Shown one piece after another: positions 1 through 8,189 of a stretch of 33,950 bases of DNA. This DNA is from Desulfobacterales bacterium. Lineage in GTDB: Bacteria; Desulfobacterota; Desulfobacteria; Desulfobacterales; Desulfobacteraceae. Position 1 is the first letter of the stretch, and every line of letters begins with the position of its first letter. The stretch is from NCBI GenBank assembly GCA_022361535.1, contig JAKSAU010000608.1, forward strand, positions 1 to 33,950, in the 5' to 3' direction. The position numbers were made by a program, and so were the translations under genes. The notes below the pieces were generated by a model that ran no database searches, was not told where the DNA came from, and worked only from the letters and a program-made list of their open reading frames with translations.

Positions 1-167
1 ATGTTTATCCGCGGCTCACCACCATTTACCAACCTGCCTATGAGATGGGCAAACGGGCCACCCAGATCCTTTTGGAACAGACCCGGGAAGAGAGTTCCAA
101 ATCTATCCAGGAAATGATGGATATCCATTTGGTTGTAAGAGATTCAACTGCACCTCCGGCAAAGTAG
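1..167 (+). CDS. LacI-family transcriptional regulator, C-terminal fragment
   Basis: Only the last 54 codons are in the window; the frame starts at base 3 and ends with TAG at 165-167. The visible residues include PRLTTIYQPAYEMGKRA followed by a helix ILLEQ and a closing IHLVVRDST strand. This is the usual C-terminal end of the periplasmic-binding-protein-like effector domain of LacI/GalR repressors, where family members often read 'lTTv.qp.yemG..A...L'. The DNA-binding domain and the target genes lie upstream and cannot be judged. About 280 bp without a clear gene follow, so it is probably the last gene of its transcript. Family assignment is good; the ligand is unknown. Confidence 0.8.
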   Translation, partial: VYPRLTTIYQPAYEMGKRATQILLEQTREESSKSIQEMMDIHLVVRDSTAPPAK

Positions 168-196
168 CGCTCAAAGCCTTATTATTCATAGGCCAT

Positions 197-294
197 ACCC
201 CCTATACATATACCGGCTCGTTTATTCTAAGAAGCGGCTGCCGAATTTTTTCCAAAAATTCGCCTGATGCCGTCTTCTTAGAACAAACAAGCCT
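197..294 (-). repeat. Dispersed palindromic repeat, copy 1 (MITE/REP-like hairpin)
   Basis: The reverse complement of this stretch matches 7268-7364 over almost its whole length, with scattered mismatches. Within the copy the ends are inverted repeats: the arm at about 215-234 and the arm at about 274-293 pair at about 18 of 20 positions, including a perfect CTAAGAAG/CTTCTTAG. The inner part (CGGC...GAATTTTT) also pairs, so the whole element folds into one long imperfect hairpin. It lies in a gene-free gap downstream of the lacI fragment. No transposase is visible, so a non-autonomous miniature element or extragenic palindrome is the best description. Confidence 0.75.
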
Positions 295-446
295 CTGTGC
301 CAATAGGAGATGGCTTCAATTTTAAATGGGGTGCTCGCCTTGTTGTAATAACATGTCTTAATAGATCTTTTGCCGGTTCAATGGTACGATTGGGTTTAAA
401 TTTCTGATCTATAAAACTGTGGCATATTTTTCTTTGGGGATGAGGC

Positions 447-1241
447 ATGGATGACCGGCAGTTCAACTCCATACTTGATTATTTTCATCTTTCCTTCAAG
501 GGCTATAAAAAGGTCAGAAAGGGCGTTAAAAAAAGACTTGTCCGGCATATGCAAAAGCTTCAGTGTCCGACAGTTAAGGCCTATCTTAACAAAATCTCAA
601 ATCGCCCTGAACTCTGTCATGAATGCCGCCTCATACTAACGGTGTCCATCAGCCGCTTTTTCAGGGACCGGATGGTGTGGAAAACCATCAGTGCAGATAT
701 GCTTCCCTTCTTCGTTCAAACCGGACAAGACACAGTTTATGCCTGGTCTGCGGGCTGCGCCAGGGGGGAAGAACCTTATTCATTAAAAATTTTATGGGAA
801 AAGGCAAAGGCCCTTGGGTTAAAAAGGCCATGTCTTAATCTTCTGGCTTCGGATATCAATCCTGACTATCTTGCTGCAGCCTTAAAAGGGACATACGGAA
901 AAACAAGTGTTAAAGAGGTAAGTGAGCTTGACAGATATACTTTCTTCGATGTCCGTAAAAAACAATTTAGCGTTAAACCCATTTTAAAAAAGGATATTCA
1001 CTGGAAACAGATTGATCTTTGTCACACTCTACCGGAACAGCAGTTTGATTTGATTTTTTTAAGAAACAATATTCTGACTTATCTTGGAGAAAAGGAAAGG
1101 TCGACTGTATTTAAGTTTATTGTACGCCAATTGAAACCAGGCGGCTTTTTGGTCAAGGGTGCCCATGAAGTATTGCCGGAAATTGGAGTAACGTTTTCCA
1201 AAGCCTTTGGCCAGGACTGTATTTTACAATTAACCGGATAG
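447..1241 (+). CDS. CheR-type SAM-dependent methyltransferase
   Basis: A 264-residue cytoplasmic protein of CheR size. CheR enzymes methylate glutamates of chemoreceptors using S-adenosylmethionine. The N-terminal helical part holds TVSISRFFRD (65-74), matching the family 'T.N.T.FFRD' segment with Ser in place of Asn. The SAM-binding motif SAGCARGEEPYSL is at 101-113. It is followed by ASDINPDYLAAALKGTY and FDLIFLRNNILTYL, equivalent to the family FD-I-CRN-L-YF motif, and near the end GGFLVKGAHE replaces the usual GG.L.LGHSE. No receptor, cheB or other chemotaxis gene is nearby. The stop is 3 nt before the exported PCM gene, so the two are co-transcribed. The real substrate may not be a chemoreceptor. 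Confidence 0.8.
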   Translation: MDDRQFNSILDYFHLSFKGYKKVRKGVKKRLVRHMQKLQCPTVKAYLNKISNRPELCHECRLILTVSISRFFRDRMVWKTISADMLPFFVQTGQDTVYAWSAGCARGEEPYSLKILWEKAKALGLKRPCLNLLASDINPDYLAAALKGTYGKTSVKEVSELDRYTFFDVRKKQFSVKPILKKDIHWKQIDLCHTLPEQQFDLIFLRNNILTYLGEKERSTVFKFIVRQLKPGGFLVKGAHEVLPEIGVTFSKAFGQDCILQLTG

Positions 1242-1244
1242 AGA

Positions 1245-1967
1245 ATGAAGCAGAGTAAAACATTCATATTCTTATGTTTTTCAATCTACCTGTTTCTAGG
1301 TGGAGTAGCCTGTGCCGAGAATAAGGAAGACGATCGTTACACTGCTGCCCGAAAGAACATGGTTGAATACCAGATTCGGTTGCGGGGTATTGATGATGTC
1401 AATGTGCTTAATGCCATGAAGGCTGTTCCCCGCCATGAGTTTGTCCCGGATATAGACAAAAGACATGCATATGAAGACCGGCCCCTGCCCATTGGATACG
1501 GCCAGACGATTTCCCAACCCTATATCGTGGCATTAATGACTGAGCTCTTAAAACCGGATGCTAATACCAGGGCTCTTGAAGTTGGGACAGGCTCCGGGTA
1601 CCAGGCTGCTGTACTGGCTAAAATTGCAAAGGAAGTCTTTTCTATTGAGATTGTCAAACCTTTGCATGACCGCTCAGGACAAGTATTAAAAAAGCTTGGA
1701 TACGATAATGTAAAAACCATACACAAAGACGGGTATAACGGATGGGAAGAGCATGGCCCCTTTGATGCCATTGTAGTGACCTGCGCATCGGAATTTGTAC
1801 CGCCGCCCTTGATCAAACAGCTTAAGCCGGGCGGACGGATGTGCATCCCAGTAGGTCCCCCGTTCAAGGTTCAGCATTTGGTGCTTATTGAAAAAGGAAA
1901 GGACAATAGCCTGACCACAACAATTATTGGCTCAGTAAGATTCGTTCCCCTGGTAAGAGATAGGTAA
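1245..1967 (+). CDS. pcm: Protein-L-isoaspartate O-methyltransferase with signal peptide
   Basis: PCM methylates the alpha-carboxyl of L-isoaspartyl residues in aged proteins and so starts their repair. The 240-residue sequence has GYGQTISQPYIVALM (84-98), the PCM signature, followed by SAM motif I LEVGTGSGYQAAVLA (about 111-125) and the late motif LKPGGRMCIPVG. Residues 1-24 form a basic N terminus and a hydrophobic stretch ending in ACA before EN. This looks like a type I signal peptide and predicts periplasmic location; a lipoprotein reading around Cys23 is possible but its lipobox is poor. How SAM would be supplied outside the cytoplasm is not evident. It sits 3 nt after the CheR-like gene and 4 nt before the membrane methyltransferase. 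Confidence 0.9.
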   Translation: MKQSKTFIFLCFSIYLFLGGVACAENKEDDRYTAARKNMVEYQIRLRGIDDVNVLNAMKAVPRHEFVPDIDKRHAYEDRPLPIGYGQTISQPYIVALMTELLKPDANTRALEVGTGSGYQAAVLAKIAKEVFSIEIVKPLHDRSGQVLKKLGYDNVKTIHKDGYNGWEEHGPFDAIVVTCASEFVPPPLIKQLKPGGRMCIPVGPPFKVQHLVLIEKGKDNSLTTTIIGSVRFVPLVRDR

Positions 1968-1971
1968 TAAA

Positions 1972-4380
1972 GTGAGAACACCTGCTCCTGCCATTATTAA
2001 TCTTGTTGTTTTTATAACCTCCTTTTCAATACTCGCATATGAGATCAACTATATGCGAGTATACGCTTATACCCAGTGGCACAATCTTTCTGCGCTGATT
2101 ATCACCATGGCACTTTTAGGATTCGGCTCAAGCGGTGCCATTCTCAGTGTCATCCAAAAAAAAGTTGAGCGCCATTTTTCACGATTTTTTTATGGCTCTG
2201 CCTTGCTATTTCCCATGGCCATTTCAGTCGGGTTTACTTTTTCATCACAGCTTGATTTCAATCCCTATGAGATAAGTTTTAATCTCAACCAGATTTTTCA
2301 TCTCTTTCTTTATTTCTCGATCATGGGGATTGTGTTTTTCATTGGGGCAGGCATGATCTGTATGGCGTTGCTGCGATACAAGATATCTTTTGCCTACTTT
2401 TCAAATCTTCTTGGATCAGCTGCCGGGGTGATTTTTGTGCTCCTGGCCGCTTTCTTTTTCCACCCAAGTCATATCATGATGATCATCATCATGATTTCAC
2501 TTATCCCGGCATGTCTTCTTGCACACAAAGAATCGAACCCAATGAAGGCAGGCACGGTATTTGTTCTTTTGCTGACAATTGGAATCACGGTTTCATCTCT
2601 TAAATTCTTTGATTTTAAAAAGGTTTCTCAATACAAATCCATCTCAGGCGCATTAGCCCTTCCAGAATCAAAAATTCTCCATGAAGCGTATTCTCCTTTG
2701 GGTGTCCTGCAGGTTGTTGAAGCAAAAGGACTTAGGTCCACAGCAGGATTAAGCCTTGTTTCCCCTTTCCAGGTGCCGGTCCAAAAACTCTTTTTTTTAA
2801 ATGGTGAAGGGGCAAGTCCGGTGACACCGTTCAATGGGGAATCAGATGAGATCAGATACCTGCAATACCTAACCTCTTATCTGCCATTTGACTTAATCAA
2901 CCCTGAGAACGCACATGCCCTTATTGTTGGAGCGGGCGGGGGAACATCTTTGCTTAAAGCCAAACTGGCAGGCATAGATCACATTGATGCACTTGAGGTG
3001 AACCAAAACCTCATTGATATCATGAAAAAGAATTTGGATAGGTTTTCAGGCAACATCTACACCGAACCTAAAACAACGATCATCAATAATGAAGCCCGAA
3101 ACTTTATCAGGCGCACAACAAACAAATATGATCTCATTGATCTTTCCATGATAGACGGATTCAATACGACTGCCTCAGGAGTCCATGGCCTTAACGAAAC
3201 CTATCTTTACACGGTTGAATCAATTAAAGACCTTTTTTCTAAACTCACAGACAACGGCATGCTTGCATTGACCAGGTGGGTGGTTACGCCTGCCAGGGGC
3301 AACTTAAAGCTGTTTAATATGGTGATAACGGCCTTAAAACAAATGGATATAGAGTCGCCTGGACATCATTTAATTGCCATCCGTTCCCTTCAAACCCTCA
3401 CCCTTGTAGTCTTCAAAAACAGCGTGTCCGAAAGCCAGGTTGCCAAGACCCTTGCCTTTGCAGAATCCAGGAGGTTTGACATGGTATATTACCCTGGAAT
3501 CACAGAAAAGGAGGCCAATACTTATATCCGTCTTGAAACCCCTGTTTATTATCACGGTATGAAAATGCTTTTAGGACCAAACGCCCAATCTTATATTGAC
3601 AACTACCTGTTTGATATCCGGTCTGCAACTGACAACAGGCCTTATTTTTATAATGATTTCAAGCCTGCTGTGCTCAAACTGATCAGGACCTTTGGCCTGT
3701 CCCAGATCCCGGTAACAGAATGGGGATACCTATTGCTGCTTGTCATTCTTTTTCCTGTCCTTGCAATCAGCAGTATTTTTATTTTCGGCCCACTATTATT
3801 CTTCGAAAATCCTTTTCCTAAAAAGAACACCATTGTTTTGCTTTATTTTTCATGTATTGGTGCAGGCTTTTTTTTCATTGAAATGCCTTTGATTCAAAAA
3901 ATGATTTTATTCCTTGGCCAGCCTGTATACGCTCTATCTGTTGTTATTGCGCTTATATTATTTTTCAGCGGCATAGGCAGTTATTTTTCAGACAGGCTTT
4001 TTACACCTGAAAAAAGAATTCTAATTTGTACTGTGATTATCGCTTCTATATCCATTATCTACATGCTGGTATTGGACGAGATTCTTTTAGAATTCATCCA
4101 CCTTGACCTTGGACCAAGATTTATGTTTGTGGCCCTTTTGATAGCACCTTTAGGGTTTTTCATGGGTATCCCTTTTCCGGCAGGCCTTGATCTTGTAAAA
4201 AAATCAATGGATGCCTCAATCCCTTGGGCCTGGGGAATAAATGGATTTTTCTCGGTGATAAGTATTCTTTGTGCGGTAATTATTGCCGTCATTATGGGAT
4301 TTAAATTGGTACTTACAATTGCGGCCCTATTGTATTTTGGTGCAGGGGTATTATCTTTGAAACTAAGTAATAATTCCTGA
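1972..4380 (+). CDS. Polytopic membrane protein with spermidine-synthase-like methyltransferase domain
   Basis: An 802-residue protein starting at GTG 4 nt after the pcm stop. About 200 N-terminal residues form several hydrophobic helices. A soluble Rossmann domain follows at roughly 270-560, with ALIVGAGGGTSLLKAKLAG (about 316) and HIDALEVNQNLIDI, matching the SAM-binding loop and acidic ribose-binding strand of spermidine synthases. About 230 C-terminal residues form a second membrane block. The SpeE GGGDGG loop reads GAGGGT here, without its Asp, so polyamine synthesis is doubtful. The family is commonly annotated as fused spermine/spermidine synthase or MFS-like protein, and its substrate is unknown. 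Gene order suggests it works with the two preceding methyltransferases. Confidence 0.75.
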   Translation: MRTPAPAIINLVVFITSFSILAYEINYMRVYAYTQWHNLSALIITMALLGFGSSGAILSVIQKKVERHFSRFFYGSALLFPMAISVGFTFSSQLDFNPYEISFNLNQIFHLFLYFSIMGIVFFIGAGMICMALLRYKISFAYFSNLLGSAAGVIFVLLAAFFFHPSHIMMIIIMISLIPACLLAHKESNPMKAGTVFVLLLTIGITVSSLKFFDFKKVSQYKSISGALALPESKILHEAYSPLGVLQVVEAKGLRSTAGLSLVSPFQVPVQKLFFLNGEGASPVTPFNGESDEIRYLQYLTSYLPFDLINPENAHALIVGAGGGTSLLKAKLAGIDHIDALEVNQNLIDIMKKNLDRFSGNIYTEPKTTIINNEARNFIRRTTNKYDLIDLSMIDGFNTTASGVHGLNETYLYTVESIKDLFSKLTDNGMLALTRWVVTPARGNLKLFNMVITALKQMDIESPGHHLIAIRSLQTLTLVVFKNSVSESQVAKTLAFAESRRFDMVYYPGITEKEANTYIRLETPVYYHGMKMLLGPNAQSYIDNYLFDIRSATDNRPYFYNDFKPAVLKLIRTFGLSQIPVTEWGYLLLLVILFPVLAISSIFIFGPLLFFENPFPKKNTIVLLYFSCIGAGFFFIEMPLIQKMILFLGQPVYALSVVIALILFFSGIGSYFSDRLFTPEKRILICTVIIASISIIYMLVLDEILLEFIHLDLGPRFMFVALLIAPLGFFMGIPFPAGLDLVKKSMDASIPWAWGINGFFSVISILCAVIIAVIMGFKLVLTIAALLYFGAGVLSLKLSNNS

Positions 4381-4689
4381 ACTATAGGGTTTAAAATGAT
4401 TAATGAACGAACAATTGCAGTCTGTTACTGAACAACCCTATACTCCGGCGGCAAAGGGAATTGCTCTAACTGTTTTATTTATGACATAACCTATGTATAA
4501 TACCGGTCATTGGAAATGACTCATTGTTTTACTAATTGATTTTTCACTTTACCTTTGCCCCTGTGACAGACATAAACTAAAGTTACATTTTAGTTTTTTG
4601 GACTGTAATTATTTTTTCATTGAACTCATTTCCAACCAGGTTCAGATTTCTTTTTTTATTTAACAACACCATTACTTGGGGAGGAGCAT
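4381..4689. other. Intergenic region upstream of the mdh pair
   Basis: A 309-bp AT-rich gap with no convincing ORF. It holds a perfect inverted repeat GTCATT-GGA-AATGAC at 4506-4520, overlapping the palindrome AATGACTCATT at 4515-4525. This could be an operator for the malate dehydrogenase operon, although no regulator is identified. A weaker 8-bp pair (4384-4391 and 4434-4441) has a 42-nt spacer and is not a credible terminator. The downstream gene has a strong ribosome-binding site (GGGGAGGAG at about 4678-4686). Confidence 0.5.
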
Positions 4690-5604
4690 ATGATAGGTAT
4701 CATCGGCAGTGGGAACGTGGGAGCGAATACTGCCTTTTTTCTTGCGGAAAAAGGCGTTGACCATGTGATGCTTTACGACACCCGAGAGGGATTGGCAAAG
4801 GGCAAAGCCCTGGATATGATGGAAGCCGCCCCCATCAGGGGGTATAGAACATCCATTCAGGGAACGGATAACCCGGAAAAAGTGCTTGGTGCGGATATCG
4901 TCATTATAACTGCCGGCGCTGTCAGAAAGCCCGGCATGAAACGAGACCTGTTGTTCAAAGAAAATAAAGAGATCATTGAATCCTATGCTAAGCGAATCAC
5001 ATCGCCGCAAACTATTGTGATTATTGTTTCAGAACCTGTGGACCTTTTAACCACTGTGTTTGCAAGAAACTCAAGCCTGCCGCGAAATCAGATTTTTGGA
5101 CTGGGCGGCGCACTTGACGCCACACGGTTGAGATATCTCATCGCAAAAGAATTAAAAGTATCCATGGAAAATGTGACAGCCCAGGCTGTTGGCCGCCATA
5201 CAGACGACATGATTCTTCTTGAATCCTGCTGCTGTGTGTCAGGTATGTCCATAGACAACTTTTTGTCCAAGGAAAAAATAAAAGAGTTGTTCGACCAAAC
5301 CAAGAATGCCGGCCATCTGATTGTTGAACTGGCAGGCAGGGCATCTTCATATTACGGACCGTCTGCCGTAACAGCGGAACTGGCAGAGGCAATTGTCATG
5401 AATCCCGGGCGTCTATTTTCCGTTTGTCATATGCTAAGCGGACAGTTTGGCATCAATGATGTGGCAATCTCACTGCCGGTAATTTTAGGCAGAACCGGCA
5501 TCAGAAAAACAATTACACCGACCCTGACACCTGAAGAAGAGGCTATCCTGAAAAAATCCGCCGATCTTATCGGCAAGACACTGGAGGAGGAAACAAATGA
5601 ATAA
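4690..5604 (+). CDS. Malate/lactate dehydrogenase-like protein, divergent paralogue
   Basis: A 304-residue member of the LDH/MDH family, normally NAD(P)-dependent oxidation of malate to oxaloacetate. It has the N-terminal GSGNVGANTA nucleotide loop, RKPGMKRDLL with the substrate arginines, GGALDATRLR holding the catalytic Asp and substrate Arg, and a histidine at residue 170 in VGRHTDDM at the catalytic position. However, the family V-S-N-P-L-D motif reads VSEPVD, with Glu115 in place of the Asn that contacts substrate and nicotinamide. The residue before RKPGM is Val rather than Pro, and a CCC triplet follows the histidine. It overlaps the canonical mdh by 8 nt. It may have altered substrate, reduced activity, or act as a partner subunit. 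The strong RBS and intact frame argue against a pseudogene. Confidence 0.75.
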   Translation: MIGIIGSGNVGANTAFFLAEKGVDHVMLYDTREGLAKGKALDMMEAAPIRGYRTSIQGTDNPEKVLGADIVIITAGAVRKPGMKRDLLFKENKEIIESYAKRITSPQTIVIIVSEPVDLLTTVFARNSSLPRNQIFGLGGALDATRLRYLIAKELKVSMENVTAQAVGRHTDDMILLESCCCVSGMSIDNFLSKEKIKELFDQTKNAGHLIVELAGRASSYYGPSAVTAELAEAIVMNPGRLFSVCHMLSGQFGINDVAISLPVILGRTGIRKTITPTLTPEEEAILKKSADLIGKTLEEETNE

Positions 5605-6535
5605 GGTATCTATTATTGGTGCCGGTCATGTGGGCGCCACAGCTGTCTATTATATTGCGGAAAAAAACCTTGCCGATATTGTTATGGTGGATGTGGTGGA
5701 AGGGCTTCCTGAAGCCAAAGCCATGGATTATCTCCATGCAGCCCCCATGAGAAAATACTCGGTCCATATTTCAGGAACAAGCGATTACTCACAAATCGCA
5801 GATTCGGATGTGGTGGTACTCACTGCAGGAATTCCAAGAAAACCCGGCATGGACCGCATGGACCTGATGAAAACCAATGTGAATATCGCTAAAACAGCGG
5901 CCCAGGCCATTGCGGAATATGCACCCAATGCCATTGTTATTGTGGTGTCAAACCCCCTGGATATCATTGCCATGACTGTTCTAAAAGAATCCGGTTTTGC
6001 CCTGAAACGGGTCATGGGTATGGCAGGAGTTCTGGATTCCACACGGTTCAGGTATTTTATTGCTGAAGCCCTGCATGTATGGCCAGGCGATGTTATGGCC
6101 ATGGTGCTTGGAGGCCACGGAGACAGCATGGTTCCCCTGTCACGGTATACACGTGTAGCCGGCATACCGGTTGAGGAACTTTTGGACGCCGACACCCTCA
6201 AAAAGCTAATTGACAGGACCCGTACAGGCGGCGGGGAAATCGTTTCCCTGCTCAAACAGGGTTCTGCCTTTTACGCACCCGGTGCATCCGTAGCCAGGAT
6301 GGTCGAGGCCATCGTTAAAGATGAAAAAAGGATGCTGCCCGTATCTGCATATCTGAGGGGTGAATACGGATACAACGACGTTTTCTTGGGCGTTCCCGTA
6401 CTTCTTGGTAAAAACGGTGTGGAAAAAATCATCGAGCTTGATCTGACCCCGGAAGAGAAAAAGGATCTTGATGAATCTGCCGAAGCTGTAGCCAAAGGCG
6501 TTGAAGAGCTTTACACCTTTTACTCTCCCGGATAA
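5597..6535 (+). CDS. mdh: Malate dehydrogenase (NAD-dependent, LDH-like type)
   Basis: A 312-residue canonical enzyme of the TCA cycle that interconverts malate and oxaloacetate. It shows IIGAGHVGATA near the N terminus, IPRKPGMDRMDL with both substrate-binding arginines, VVSNPLD with Asn119, GMAGVLDSTRFR with the catalytic Asp, and LGGHGDSMV with catalytic His174. Length matches bacterial LDH-like MDH. The start ATG lies inside the last codons of the upstream paralogue, preceded by GAGGAGG at about 5583, so the two are translationally coupled. In sulfate reducers that oxidise acetyl-CoA through the TCA cycle this is a central enzyme. A strong hairpin follows. Confidence 0.93.
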   Translation: MNKVSIIGAGHVGATAVYYIAEKNLADIVMVDVVEGLPEAKAMDYLHAAPMRKYSVHISGTSDYSQIADSDVVVLTAGIPRKPGMDRMDLMKTNVNIAKTAAQAIAEYAPNAIVIVVSNPLDIIAMTVLKESGFALKRVMGMAGVLDSTRFRYFIAEALHVWPGDVMAMVLGGHGDSMVPLSRYTRVAGIPVEELLDADTLKKLIDRTRTGGGEIVSLLKQGSAFYAPGASVARMVEAIVKDEKRMLPVSAYLRGEYGYNDVFLGVPVLLGKNGVEKIIELDLTPEEKKDLDESAEAVAKGVEELYTFYSPG

Positions 6536-6552
6536 TTCATATACCAATTCAT

Positions 6553-6587
6553 TCTGCAGGACAGACCTACCGAGTCTGTCCTGCAGA
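6553..6587 (+). terminator. Perfect 14-bp hairpin after mdh
   Basis: The arms at 6553-6566 and 6574-6587 are perfectly complementary over 14 bp around a 7-nt loop. The hairpin starts 17 nt after the mdh stop, and the VOC gene begins 49 nt further on. No T-tract follows on the plus strand (an A-rich run does), so classical intrinsic termination is not assured. It may instead be an mRNA 3'-end stabiliser or an attenuating stem. Confidence 0.55.
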
Positions 6588-6636
6588 AAACAAAAAATCC
6601 AATTTCAATATGCTCGACATTCAAAAAGGAAAAACC

Positions 6637-7077
6637 ATGAAATGCCAGATGGATCATATTGTTCTCAATGCAGAAAATGTTGACACGATGGTCGATTTCT
6701 ACGCCAATCTATTGGGAATGCAAGCGGAACGCATTGAGGAATATCAAAAAGGCAAGGTGCCGTTTCCTTCAGTCCGTTTAAATGAAGATACAATCATTGA
6801 CCTGTTTCCCCAAAAACTATGGCAGACAGACTCTGGTAAGCAAAAAGGATTTGGCAACCTGAACCATTTCTGCATCGCTGTTGACGAACAAACATGGCAG
6901 GCTCTATCCGAACGGTTGCAATCAAAGAATATACCCATTGAAGACGGTCCAGCACCACGCTGGGGTGCCCGCGGCACAGGCACCTCAATCTATTTCAGAG
7001 ACCCCGAGGACAATCTTATCGAGGCACGTTATTATCAAAATAAAAAAGATTCTACTCCATGTTTGTATGGCAGTTGA
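6637..7077 (+). CDS. VOC-superfamily (glyoxalase/dioxygenase-fold) protein
   Basis: A 146-residue metal-site fold protein. The start at 6637 (MKCQMDHIVL) is preferred over an ATG at 6610 because AAAGGA lies 6-10 nt before it and the VOC domain begins at once. The metal ligands expected for the fold are visible: His in MDHIVL, His in NLNHFCIAV and Glu in NLIEARYY. The sequence also has the typical DFYANLLGM helix and YFRDPEDNLIE end. Such proteins include glyoxalases, extradiol dioxygenases, antibiotic-modifying enzymes and many of unknown function. The substrate cannot be told. It lies directly after the mdh hairpin and before the AT-rich accessory region. Confidence 0.8.
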   Translation: MKCQMDHIVLNAENVDTMVDFYANLLGMQAERIEEYQKGKVPFPSVRLNEDTIIDLFPQKLWQTDSGKQKGFGNLNHFCIAVDEQTWQALSERLQSKNIPIEDGPAPRWGARGTGTSIYFRDPEDNLIEARYYQNKKDSTPCLYGS

Positions 7078-7427
7078 GCTGTTATACTGTTGTTTAGCAT
7101 ACCGATTTGCTAAGGAACCTTTGACTCTATCTCTGAACACGACAAATTTACATTATTAGTCAGGCAAGTTCACTATCAATGATAAATCTGCCCATTAGCT
7201 CGGACATTAACACTATAGATTAATTATTGGTAGCATCCTAATATGAAGGTAATACTGTTTGAGCAGTTAGGCTCGTTTGTTTTAAGAAGGCGGCATCAGG
7301 CGGATTTAAAAAAAATTCAGCAGACGCTTCTTAGAATAAACGGGCCGGTATTTGTATATGGAGCACCCTTGTCCACCGGGGTCAATCGGAAAACAATTTT
7401 GAGAGTTGCGATAAAAGTATACAAACA
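7078..7427. other. AT-rich gap holding the repeat copy 2
   Basis: This stretch of about 350 bp has no convincing gene. An open frame at 7243-7605 runs through it, but its first third is made of the dispersed repeat and the rest overlaps the better LRR gene in another frame, so it is not called. The gap marks the left edge of a compositionally different segment that runs to about 9830. Confidence 0.5.
7268..7364 (+). repeat. Dispersed palindromic repeat, copy 2
   Basis: This is the second copy, inverted relative to 197-294. The shared segments include CGTTTGTT.TAAGAAG, CGGCATCAGGCG.ATTT, the far arm CTTCTTAGAATAAACG and a flank GCCGGTAT.TGTATA. The two arms of this copy also pair with each other to make a long imperfect hairpin. 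It sits 60-160 bp upstream of the LRR gene, at the start of the accessory segment. Confidence 0.75.
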
Positions 7428-8153
7428 ATGGATTTTCAACCTAAAGAAAGAGACTTTTTACAAGGCTATTGGTACTATCGACCCAAAGAGAGCTTTCCGC
7501 CACCTGCTGTTTTCAACCTTGATTCATCGTATTCTAAATCAAGATTGTGTTTGGCAGGAACACCCGACTCAAGAGACCTATCTGATTATAGAATTCGAAA
7601 AGTAATCACAGGATGGGCAGATATTCTTCCAAAATTGAATAGTGTTAAAGTTCTGTGGGTTGCGCAAATGGTTAGTCAGGATCTTTTCGACGCAATTTGT
7701 TCTATGCCAAACCTACAGGGGCTTTGGTTAAAGCACACAAGTATAGAGCACATCGAATCAGTAGCAATGTCAAACATTCAATATCTTAGTTTGGGCAGTT
7801 CTACCAAATTAGCGTCACTGGACCCTCTAATAAATACGCAGAGTTTATTATGGCTTGAGACTGAAAATTTAAAAAAAGTCACTGATTTCTCAGCGCTGTC
7901 AAATCTAAAAAATTTAACTGGCCTTGGAATAAACGGAAGCATGTGGACCACCCAACGTGTAAACTCTTTAAAACCAATATCAAAATTATCTAATTTAAGA
8001 TATTTGGCTCTTGCTAATACACGAGTTTTGGATAAAAGTTTAAAGCCATTACACAAGCTGGAAAAATTACAAACTTTACATATGGCAAAATGGTGGCCTA
8101 AAAAGGAAGTTAGTGATTTATTACAAGCGAAACCAGAATTAAATTTAAAATAA
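7428..8153 (+). CDS. Leucine-rich-repeat-like protein of unknown function
   Basis: A 241-residue protein without signal peptide or membrane segment. From about residue 65 on there are repeated units of about 22-25 residues, for example LPKLNSVKVLWV, MPNLQGLWL, LSNLKNLTGLGI, LSNLRYLAL and LEKLQTLHM, which is the pattern of short bacterial leucine-rich repeats. The N-terminal 60 residues (MDFQPKERDF...) are not recognised. Codon use is clearly AT-richer than the flanking housekeeping genes, suggesting transfer. The RBS is weak. A role in protein binding is the general expectation for the fold, and no specific function can be given. Confidence 0.6.
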   Translation: MDFQPKERDFLQGYWYYRPKESFPPPAVFNLDSSYSKSRLCLAGTPDSRDLSDYRIRKVITGWADILPKLNSVKVLWVAQMVSQDLFDAICSMPNLQGLWLKHTSIEHIESVAMSNIQYLSLGSSTKLASLDPLINTQSLLWLETENLKKVTDFSALSNLKNLTGLGINGSMWTTQRVNSLKPISKLSNLRYLALANTRVLDKSLKPLHKLEKLQTLHMAKWWPKKEVSDLLQAKPELNLK

Positions 8154-8189
8154 AATACGTATACACGTACCTAAAGACAAGGAAATAAA

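Noticed and set aside
278..472. 64-codon minus-strand ORF
   Set aside because: Starts across the CheR start region and ends in the repeat; no RBS and no recognisable sequence.
7243..7605. 120-codon plus-strand ORF upstream of the LRR gene
   Set aside because: Its first part is translated hairpin repeat (7268-7364) and its second part overlaps the LRR gene in another frame; no ribosome-binding site or family likeness.
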